DNA of 7,831 nt from Ascidiaceihabitans sp. (GCA_023301665.1 JALZUL010000096.1:1-7831); one strand, 5' to 3'; shown: positions 1-6,496, numbered from the stretch's first letter. The notes: generated from the letters alone by a model not told the origin. Numbers and translations are program-made.

Positions 1-1980
1 ATCTTTGCCGAACGCGAATCCAACGCAGCCTATTTCCTGCAAGACCAAGACATGACTCGTTATGACGCGGTAAACTTCATCGCACATGGCGTTGCCAAAG
101 ACCCTGCTTTTGGCGAGGAACGTTCAGTCACGGGCACCCCTGAGGGTGACGAGGACCTTGGCGTAACCGACGGCGAAAAGAAGGACAGCGCACTTGAGAA
201 ATATTGCGTAGACCTTAACGCCAAATCACGTGAAGGCGACATCGACCCACTCATCGGCCGCGACAGCGAAGTAGAGCGTTGCATCCAAGTGTTGTGCCGC
301 CGCCGCAAGAACAACCCGCTTTTGGTTGGCGATCCCGGTGTTGGTAAAACCGCAATTGCCGAAGGTCTCGCGCGCAAAATCGTTTCCGGCGAAACACCTG
401 AGGTCCTACTCGAAACAACAATCTTCTCGCTCGATATGGGCGCATTGCTTGCAGGTACACGCTACCGCGGCGATTTCGAGGAGCGATTGAAAGCGGTTGT
501 TACGGAATTGGAAGCCCACGACGACGCGGTGCTATTCATCGATGAAATCCATACCGTCATCGGCGCGGGCGCAACATCAGGCGGTGCTATGGATGCCTCC
601 AACCTGCTGAAGCCGGCACTTGCCGGCGGCAAACTGCGTACGATGGGTTCGACAACGTACAAAGAGTTCCGCCAGCATTTCGAAAAAGACCGCGCACTGA
701 GCCGTCGTTTCCAAAAGATCGACGTGAATGAGCCATCCGTCGAAGACGCGGTGAAAATCCTACGCGGTATCAAGTCGTATTTCGAAGAGCATCATTCGGT
801 CAAATACACCTCGGATGCGATCAAAACCTCTGTCGAACTGGCGGCACGTTATATCAACGACCGCAAACTGCCTGACAGCGCTATCGATGTGATCGATGAA
901 GCAGGCGCGGCCCAGCACCTTGTTCAAGCTGCCAAGCGCCGCAAGACCATTGGTGTTAAAGAGGTTGAAGCCGTCGTGGCCAAAATTGCGCGCATCCCGC
1001 CCAAGAGCGTCTCAAAAGACGATGCTGTCGTGTTGCGTGATCTTGAAGCGTCACTCAAGCGTGTTGTGTTTGGTCAAGACAAAGCTATCGAAGCGCTCTC
1101 AAGCGCGATCAAACTGGCACGCGCTGGCCTGCGTGAACCTGAAAAGCCAATCGGGAACTACCTGTTCGCAGGCCCAACCGGTGTGGGTAAAACTGAAGTT
1201 GCGAAACAACTTGCCGATACCTTGGGCGTTGAGCTGCTCCGCTTTGACATGTCAGAATACATGGAAAAACACGCCGTTTCACGTTTGATTGGTGCCCCTC
1301 CCGGTTATGTAGGGTTCGATCAAGGCGGCATGCTGACCGACGGTGTTGACCAACATCCACACTGTGTTCTTCTGCTCGATGAGATGGAGAAAGCACACCC
1401 TGACGTCTACAATATCCTGCTTCAGGTTATGGACCACGGCAAATTGACAGATCATAATGGACGCACCGTGGATTTCCGCAATGTTGTCGTCATCATGACA
1501 TCAAACGCGGGTGCCGCTGAGCAAGCGAAAGAAGCCATTGGCTTTGGCCGCGACAGCCGTGAAGGTGAAGACACCGCCGCAATTGAGCGGACATTTACAC
1601 CGGAATTCCGCAACCGTTTGGACGCCGTCATCAGCTTTGGACGTCTGCCAAAAGAAGTCATCATGAAAGTGGTCGAGAAATTCGTACTGCAGCTTGAAGC
1701 GCAACTGATGGACCGCAATGTGACGATCGAGCTCAGCAAAGCAGCTGCTGCATGGCTGGGTGATCGTGGCTATGACGACAAGATGGGCGCGCGCCCATTG
1801 GGTCGTGTCATTCAAGAGCACATCAAAAAGCCGCTGGCCGAAGAATTGTTGTTTGGCAAACTTTCTAAAGGTGGTGTTGTGAAAGTTGGCGTAAAAGCTG
1901 GTGAATTGGACATCAAAACAGAAGGTCCTGAAAAACCACGTATCTCAGGTGATAAGCCACCTTTGCTTACCGCTGAATAA
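1..1980 (+). CDS. clpA: ATP-dependent Clp protease ATP-binding subunit ClpA (5' end outside window)
   Basis: AAA+ unfoldase that feeds substrates, including N-degron proteins delivered by ClpS, into the ClpP protease in the cytoplasm. The frame is open from base 1, so the ATG at 52 is internal. Alignment from memory with E. coli ClpA (758 aa) places the first visible codon near residue 112, so most of the N-domain is missing from the window. Visible motifs: D1 Walker A GDPGVGKT (328-351), D1 pore loop with YRGDFEER, D1 Walker B LFIDEIH (532-552), D2 Walker A GPTGVGKT (1171-1194), D2 pore loop GAPPGYVGFDQGG, D2 Walker B VLLLDEME (1366-1389), and arginine-finger region EFRNRLD. The ClpP-docking loop carries IGF (1537-1545) where E. 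coli ClpA has IGL. There is no ClpB-type middle domain, which separates it from ClpB. The stop overlaps the next gene's ATG. Identity is very secure. Confidence 0.98.
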   Translation: MFAERESNAAYFLQDQDMTRYDAVNFIAHGVAKDPAFGEERSVTGTPEGDEDLGVTDGEKKDSALEKYCVDLNAKSREGDIDPLIGRDSEVERCIQVLCRRRKNNPLLVGDPGVGKTAIAEGLARKIVSGETPEVLLETTIFSLDMGALLAGTRYRGDFEERLKAVVTELEAHDDAVLFIDEIHTVIGAGATSGGAMDASNLLKPALAGGKLRTMGSTTYKEFRQHFEKDRALSRRFQKIDVNEPSVEDAVKILRGIKSYFEEHHSVKYTSDAIKTSVELAARYINDRKLPDSAIDVIDEAGAAQHLVQAAKRRKTIGVKEVEAVVAKIARIPPKSVSKDDAVVLRDLEASLKRVVFGQDKAIEALSSAIKLARAGLREPEKPIGNYLFAGPTGVGKTEVAKQLADTLGVELLRFDMSEYMEKHAVSRLIGAPPGYVGFDQGGMLTDGVDQHPHCVLLLDEMEKAHPDVYNILLQVMDHGKLTDHNGRTVDFRNVVVIMTSNAGAAEQAKEAIGFGRDSREGEDTAAIERTFTPEFRNRLDAVISFGRLPKEVIMKVVEKFVLQLEAQLMDRNVTIELSKAAAAWLGDRGYDDKMGARPLGRVIQEHIKKPLAEELLFGKLSKGGVVKVGVKAGELDIKTEGPEKPRISGDKPPLLTAE

Positions 1981-2948
1981 TGCGACATAGCTTTGCCGCA
2001 CTGGCCTTTTCCTGCGCCGCGACGTCTGTTGCGGCGCAAGACATTCAGCTCATATCACCCATTCAATGTTCGCTTGGTGACGACTGTTACATCCAGCAAT
2101 ATGTTGATCATACCAAAGGGACAGGCGCATCTGATTTTCGGTGCTCCGGCCTAAGCTACGATCGTCATACCGGCACTGATTTCGCTGTGCGCACCCTACA
2201 ACAGATGCGCAAAGGCGTGAACGTTGTGGCGACCAGTGGCGGTACAGTTAAAGCCGTGCGCCGCGGCGTCGAAGACGCCATTTATTCCGCCAATAACGCC
2301 GCGGATGTTAATGGGCGCGAATGTGGTAATGGCGTGGTCATCACCCATGAAAACGGATGGGAAACTCAATATTGCCATCTAAAGAAGGGATCGCTGAAGG
2401 TCAAAAAAGGCAATGTGGTTAAAGCTGGTACTGTTTTAGGCCAAATCGGACTAAGCGGTCGCACACAGTTTCCCCATGTTCACCTGACAGTGCGCAAAGA
2501 CGGTGAAGTCGTTGATCCCTTTGATCCTGATGGGAAAATCACCTGCAAGGCACCCGAGACACGAGGATTGTGGGAAAAGCCCCTGCCATACCGTGCCGGT
2601 GGTGTCCTTTATGTTGGTTTCTCGGACCGCGTCCCGGAATTCAAAGACATCAAAAACGGACGTGCGGCCAAGTCCACACTTCCAGATGATGCGCCTGCTG
2701 TTGTCATTTTCGGGTTCGGTTTTGGCGCTCAAAAAGGTGACCAAATGAGATTGGTATTGAGTGGCCCAAACGGTGTGATGATCGATAAATTCGTCGACAT
2801 CGAGAAAAACCAAGCCCAGCTTTTTCGCGCCGTTGGTAAGCGGTTGGTAGACGACACTTGGGAAACAGGCCGTTACTCTGGTCTGGTGTCACTGGTTAGA
2901 AATGGCCGTGTCGTCAATACAGAGCAGGCTGCCATAGATATCCGCTAA
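1980..2948 (+). CDS. Secreted M23-family (LytM-type) metallopeptidase
   Basis: Predicted zinc endopeptidase acting on peptidoglycan cross-bridges or peptides in the periplasm. The 322-residue product starts with a short Sec signal peptide; cleavage is likely after A19 (VAA before Q20). C12 lies in the hydrophobic part but has no convincing lipobox. The M23 domain covers about residues 55-185. Zinc-site motifs are H63-x3-D67 (RHTGTD) and H166-V-H168 (FPHVH), with the additional conserved histidine H133 (YCHLKKG), so the active site looks intact rather than degenerate as in EnvC or NlpD. The mature part has six cysteines (30, 36, 55, 115, 132, 189), compatible with disulfides. Residues 190-322 form a beta-rich C-terminal region, Ig-like in look, that I cannot name. 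The ATG overlaps the clpA TAA (TAATG) and I see no Shine-Dalgarno at the right distance, so translation is probably coupled to clpA. The true substrate is unknown. Confidence 0.9.
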   Translation: MRHSFAALAFSCAATSVAAQDIQLISPIQCSLGDDCYIQQYVDHTKGTGASDFRCSGLSYDRHTGTDFAVRTLQQMRKGVNVVATSGGTVKAVRRGVEDAIYSANNAADVNGRECGNGVVITHENGWETQYCHLKKGSLKVKKGNVVKAGTVLGQIGLSGRTQFPHVHLTVRKDGEVVDPFDPDGKITCKAPETRGLWEKPLPYRAGGVLYVGFSDRVPEFKDIKNGRAAKSTLPDDAPAVVIFGFGFGAQKGDQMRLVLSGPNGVMIDKFVDIEKNQAQLFRAVGKRLVDDTWETGRYSGLVSLVRNGRVVNTEQAAIDIR

Positions 2949-2953
2949 GGTCG

Positions 2954-5194
2954 CTATTTCTCAGTAAATTTCAATTCGATCCGGCGGTTCTGCGCACGTG
3001 CTTCAGGGGTGTTATCTGGATTGATCGGTTGGTATTGCCCAAAACCATTTGCGGCCAAACGGTCGGGGGGAATGGCCAAGAAATTCGCCATATAACGCAC
3101 CACTGAAAGCGCGCGCGCTTGGCTTAGCTCCCAATTGTCAGAAAATTCACCAAGCCCAGACAACGGTACATTGTCAGTATGGCCATCAACGCGGATCACC
3201 CAATTGATTTCAGGTGGGATTTCATCGGCAATACCGCGCAAGATAGTAGCTATCTTAGCGATTTCGCCCTGTCCTAATCCAGATAGCTCTGCGCCACCGG
3301 GTGGGAACAGAACCTCAGATGAGAATACAAAGCGGTCCCCAACAATCCTCACGCCCTCTTGCGTCCCTAAAAGATCACGCAGACGTCCGAAAAACTCTGA
3401 GCGGTATTGTTCGAGATCAAGCGTTTCTTCTTGGAGCCTTTGGCGTTCAGCTTCCTCAAGCAAACGGCGGCGACGTTCCTCGGCCACCGCACGTGCAAGG
3501 GCCGTGTTCAGATCAGAACCCAATGATTGCAATTGAGCTTGGCTTTCGGCGTCACGTTCATTCGCCAGATCCAATAGCCCCCCCAATTCTTGCAATTGCG
3601 TGCGCAGGGCGCTCACCTGTTGGTTCAACAATTCAGTCTGACGTTGCGCTTCAAGACTTGTCTCGCGCTCTGTAGCAAGTTCCGAGCGTGCCCTTTCTAA
3701 CAACAATGCACGCTGTTCCGCAGCTGTCAGTAGATCGCGTGACGTCTGTTCTGATTTCAACTTGTCGGCCAGTGCCGCAATAAGCTGTTTACGAACCGCA
3801 TCTGCATCAATGTTAGTGCTGTCCAATGCTTGCTCGGACGCAAGCTTGGCGGCTAAGGCAGCCGTGAGCCTGTCTTGTGTCTCTTGCGCGTTCTGATCAC
3901 TCACAGTCACCTGAGTGCGCAGGCTTGCAATACTTTGCGTGGCAGCGGCCAATCGCGCCTCAAGGTCCGCGATCTGTTGACCTGCAGCTGTCAGCGCTGT
4001 TTGCAAGCTAGCAGTACTTTGGTCTGTTTCATCAAGCTGGGCACGCAGAGCCTGCGCTGCCTGATCAACCTCCTCCAAGCCTGCTATCCGTTGATTTGCG
4101 ACATCCAAATCTAGCTCTAACGCAATCGCATTTTGCTCTGCCAGTGTTAGCTTCGCTTGCAAATCATCTATTTGCTGGTCCGAAATCTCTAATTGCGCCT
4201 GAAGCTCGGTCAATGTTTGATCTGTCTCAGCCAATACACCGGATGTCTGCTCTTGAGCGTCCTGTGCGGCTAACAGATCCGCCTGTAACTGGTCGGTTTC
4301 TGCGGTACTTGCCTCAACATCGGCCAGCAAAGCTAACAGCTGAGCATCTAGGTCACCTTGAGCAGAACGCGCCGCTGCGAGCAATGTGAGTGTATCTTCT
4401 GCGTCGCTGCGTTGTTGTTCCAAAGCAAGCGTCATGGCTGTTAATTCTGCATCAGCATTCTCAAGGCGCTCGCGCAACACCGCAGCGGCCGCGGCCTCGG
4501 CCAATTTCGCGGCCTCTTCGTCACTCAGTGCTTGGGCGGTTTGTGCCAACTCCCCTTCGAGATTTTGCACAAGCGCATTTGCTTCGGCCTCACGGGCCTG
4601 CAAATCCGCTACCAATGCATCAAGTGCTTCGCGCTGGCTCGCTGCCAAACGAGCGGCTTCAGTTTGGGCGTCAATTTCTGTACGGCTTTGAGCGAGCGCA
4701 AGATTTAGTGCTTCTTGTTCAGAGACAAGTCGCGTTTGCTCAGCTTCTAAATCTGCGATCTCTACAAGGGTGTCTTCGCGTTGCGCCAAAAGGCCAGCGA
4801 CTTGCGCCTCAAATGCGGTGATCTGCGTGTTCGCTTGGATCAACTGCTCGGCCTGTTCATCACGCTGTGTCGTTAAGCTCGCAATCAAGCTTGCTTGCGC
4901 GGTTGCCTGGTCCCGCGCATCGCTCAATGTCGTGTTGAGCGCATTTACACGTGCATCAAGCCGATTGCCGCGTTGTTCCTCAAGCCCCAGGGCCTGTGCC
5001 AATGCCGCCACTTCGCCAGCCAGATCATTCAGTTCCGTTTCTTGCCCTGTGATCGTTTCGCGCAGTACAAATTGCACGACCATGAAAATGGTCAAAACAA
5101 ACATCAAGACCAGCAATAAGCCGGTCATCGCATCCACAAAACCGGGCCAGATGGACGCTTGGAACCGCGCGCCAGTGCGTCGCGACAGTGCCAT
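2954..5194 (-). CDS. MotB/OmpA-type peptidoglycan-binding protein with very long coiled coil (stator B-subunit-like)
   Basis: Probable B subunit of an ion-driven membrane motor paired with the ExbB-like gene just upstream. In the 746-residue product, residues 1-16 are a short basic cytoplasmic tail. One transmembrane helix spans about 19-44 and begins FVDAMTG; D21 sits where MotB, TolR and ExbD carry their ion-binding aspartate. Residues about 50-603 are Ala/Leu/Gln/Glu-rich heptad sequence, a periplasmic coiled coil containing a phased 14-residue repeat (298-443). The C-terminal OmpA-like domain (about 614-744) has the peptidoglycan-binding signature: HTDN at 672-675, FSDNWELSQARA, and NRRIE at 736-740. 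The ATG overlaps the TAA of the upstream gene (TAATG) and has its own Shine-Dalgarno GAGGG. Length is far above MotB (about 300 aa) or TolR (about 140 aa). Databases usually call such proteins 'peptidoglycan-binding protein' or 'OmpA family protein'. Family is secure; exact function is not known. Confidence 0.9.
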   Translation of the reverse strand: MALSRRTGARFQASIWPGFVDAMTGLLLVLMFVLTIFMVVQFVLRETITGQETELNDLAGEVAALAQALGLEEQRGNRLDARVNALNTTLSDARDQATAQASLIASLTTQRDEQAEQLIQANTQITAFEAQVAGLLAQREDTLVEIADLEAEQTRLVSEQEALNLALAQSRTEIDAQTEAARLAASQREALDALVADLQAREAEANALVQNLEGELAQTAQALSDEEAAKLAEAAAAAVLRERLENADAELTAMTLALEQQRSDAEDTLTLLAAARSAQGDLDAQLLALLADVEASTAETDQLQADLLAAQDAQEQTSGVLAETDQTLTELQAQLEISDQQIDDLQAKLTLAEQNAIALELDLDVANQRIAGLEEVDQAAQALRAQLDETDQSTASLQTALTAAGQQIADLEARLAAATQSIASLRTQVTVSDQNAQETQDRLTAALAAKLASEQALDSTNIDADAVRKQLIAALADKLKSEQTSRDLLTAAEQRALLLERARSELATERETSLEAQRQTELLNQQVSALRTQLQELGGLLDLANERDAESQAQLQSLGSDLNTALARAVAEERRRRLLEEAERQRLQEETLDLEQYRSEFFGRLRDLLGTQEGVRIVGDRFVFSSEVLFPPGGAELSGLGQGEIAKIATILRGIADEIPPEINWVIRVDGHTDNVPLSGLGEFSDNWELSQARALSVVRYMANFLAIPPDRLAANGFGQYQPINPDNTPEARAQNRRIELKFTEK
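3866..4303 (-). repeat. Degenerate 14-residue (42-base) tandem repeat inside the coiled coil
   Basis: Residues 298-443 of the OmpA-type protein can be cut into units of 14 residues with consensus x-x-x-(D/E)-Q-x-x-x-x-L-x-x-x-L. Examples are EISDQQIDDLQAKL (336-349), DETDQSTASLQTAL (388-401) and TAAGQQIADLEARL (402-415). The marker glutamine falls at residues 302, 316, 326, 340, 354, 368, 378, 392, 406, 420 and 434. Steps are 14 except for two of 10 (316 to 326, 368 to 378). Two heptads make one unit, so the repeat fits a dimeric coiled coil. The repeat is clearer in protein than in DNA, which implies old duplication under selection rather than recent slippage. Confidence 0.75.
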
Positions 5195-6426
5195 TATTCG
5201 CCCTCATCAAAGTGTTTTGTGTCTGGTTCTTGTGGATCAGTTGATCTGGCCTTAGCCAATCGGCGCGCTTGTCCACGCGGTTGCGACAGCGCTTGTGCGA
5301 GTGCCGAAATATCCGTGCGCAGTTCCGCCATGCTTTCTTGGCGCCCCGCAGAAATTTCTTCGAGGATACGTAACATCTGAACATCAATTGAACGCAGTCG
5401 CATCCGGCTTTCGGCATCTATGCCGCCGTCACCGCCGCCGCCTTGGCTTTCCAAGTGGGTGATCAATCGCTCTTGGCCCGCCGCGACCCGCTCAAGCGCT
5501 GAGTTTTCGGCATCCCCATGCTGCATCTGGTGGGTCATGCGCTCGATAGAGTCACTCAGCTGACCCAAACGTTCATCCACCATTGAGCGGCTGACATCTG
5601 ATTGCACAAACATCTGCCGCATCGCATCCATCTGTTCTGCCATGTGATCGAGCACGCTTGTCATAGCCGCCTGTTCACTGCTTGAATCTTCGCCAGAGGA
5701 AAACCCAACACGGGTGATTGAGCTAAGCCATTCTTCAAGCTCGCGGTAGAAACGATTTTGGCCGTGTCCAGCGAACAATTCTAGAATGCCAACGACCAAA
5801 GACCCCGCGAGCCCCAATAAAGACGATGCAAAGGCAACACCCATTCCGCTAAGCTGCGACTCTAGGCCGGTCATCAAACGCCCGAACACTTCGACCCCTT
5901 GTTCCCCCTCTTGTGGTGCGAGACCACGAATGGTGTCGACCAAGGCAGGAACCGTGGTTGCTAAGCCGTAAAACGTGCCCAACAAGCCAAGGAAAATCAG
6001 CGTATTAACAATGTAGCGGGTAATTTCACGCGCTTCATCAATGCGTGTCGCAACTGAATCTAGAATGGAGCGCGTGGAAGATGCGTTTACTTGCATCCGC
6101 GCGCCCCGCGTGCGCAACAACGCCGCCAAAGGCGCCAACAATTGCGGTGTTTTCGAATTCACCTCTGAGGTATCAGAGGCGAAACGTTCGATCCAAGCGA
6201 CGGATCCAATCAATTGCACCACTTGCCAAAAACAAGCGATGACACCGATCAAAAACACGAAAAAGATGAACCCATTCAACTGCGGGTTTGCCTGAAACAC
6301 AGGTAAGACCTGCGGCAACGCGACAAAGGCCCCGAAACTGGTCAAGCCGATGACTATCAACATCAAAAGGATCTGACGCACGGGTTGTGTAAATTGTAGC
6401 CGTGCCTCGTTATCTGCCTGCGCCAT
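5194..6426 (-). CDS. MotA/TolQ/ExbB-family proton-channel protein (stator A-subunit-like)
   Basis: Probable inner-membrane A subunit of an ion-driven motor, partner of the OmpA-type protein encoded immediately downstream. The 410-residue product has four predicted transmembrane helices at about 19-41, 52-79, 138-163 and 196-219. The family core is in the last two: LGLLGTFYGL (146-155) and GVAFASSLLGL (196-206). T151 and S202 align by eye with the pore-lining threonines of TolQ; serine replaces threonine in the last helix. A cytoplasmic loop lies between helices 2 and 3. After residue 220 comes a roughly 190-residue cytoplasmic tail with amphipathic helical stretches (about 250-328 and 338-382) separated by a glycine-rich hinge GGGGDGG (329-335), ending in an acidic tail. 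The ATG has GGAG eight bases upstream. ExbB and TolQ are about 230-245 aa, so the tail is a large extension. Automatic annotation would be 'biopolymer transporter ExbB', but no TonB or ExbD is nearby and a role in TonB energising is not supported. Confidence 0.88.
   Translation of the reverse strand: MAQADNEARLQFTQPVRQILLMLIVIGLTSFGAFVALPQVLPVFQANPQLNGFIFFVFLIGVIACFWQVVQLIGSVAWIERFASDTSEVNSKTPQLLAPLAALLRTRGARMQVNASSTRSILDSVATRIDEAREITRYIVNTLIFLGLLGTFYGLATTVPALVDTIRGLAPQEGEQGVEVFGRLMTGLESQLSGMGVAFASSLLGLAGSLVVGILELFAGHGQNRFYRELEEWLSSITRVGFSSGEDSSSEQAAMTSVLDHMAEQMDAMRQMFVQSDVSRSMVDERLGQLSDSIERMTHQMQHGDAENSALERVAAGQERLITHLESQGGGGDGGIDAESRMRLRSIDVQMLRILEEISAGRQESMAELRTDISALAQALSQPRGQARRLAKARSTDPQEPDTKHFDEGE
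5201..5205 (-). promoter_or_regulatory. Ribosome binding site of the OmpA-type gene
   Basis: The minus strand reads GAGGG, then six bases, then ATG at 5194. This Shine-Dalgarno lies within the last codons of the ExbB-like gene. It supports the 5194 start and shows that the B subunit has its own initiation signal in addition to possible coupling through TAATG. Confidence 0.7.
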
Positions 6427-6434
6427 GCGCCATG

Positions 6435-6438
6435 CTCC
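6435..6438 (-). promoter_or_regulatory. Ribosome binding site of the ExbB-like gene
   Basis: The minus strand reads GGAG, eight bases, then ATG at 6426. An out-of-frame ATG at 6433 lies between them but is only one base from GGAG and opens just seven codons, so 6426 is the better start. Confidence 0.6.
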
Positions 6439-6457
6439 GGGCTTTGTTCTGCTCTGC

Positions 6458-6483
6458 TTCGTAACCTATCTAAAATTTACGAA
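6458..6483 (-). promoter_or_regulatory. Inverted repeat in the gap upstream of the ExbB-like gene
   Basis: TTCGTAA (6458-6464) and TTACGAA (6477-6483) are perfect 7-base inverted arms around a 12-base AT-rich loop, in the 70-base gap between the chaC-like stop and the ExbB-like ATG. In RNA one further G-U pair is possible. No T-run follows on either strand, so it is not a standard intrinsic terminator. It could be a dyad operator, an mRNA hairpin affecting processing between the genes, or chance. The rest of the gap shows no clear -35/-10 pair. Confidence 0.4.
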
Positions 6484-6496
6484 AAGAGCCAAGCAT

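Noticed and set aside
896..1288. 130-codon plus-strand frame inside clpA
   Set aside because: It is a +1 shadow of clpA; the clpA frame is fully conserved across it and the shadow product matches nothing I recognise.
1947..1962. AGGTG/CACCT small hairpin just before the clpA stop
   Set aside because: Only five base pairs with a six-base loop and no T-run; it lies in coding sequence and is too weak to call a terminator or regulatory element.
4386..4821. Two overlapping plus-strand open frames of 101 and 143 codons opposite the coiled coil
   Set aside because: They mirror the repetitive Ala/Leu/Gln codons of the OmpA-type gene, have Ser/Arg/Ala-biased products, no recognisable domain and no convincing start signals.
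5194..6426. TonB-energising ExbB or Tol-Pal TolQ assignment
   Set aside because: No ExbD, TonB, TolR, TolA, TolB or Pal gene is adjacent, the protein is far longer than ExbB/TolQ, and the partner carries an OmpA wall-binding domain instead.
6412..6433. Out-of-frame ATG opening seven codons across the ExbB-like start
   Set aside because: Too close to the GGAG for initiation and too short to call a gene; the ATGGCG repetition looks accidental.
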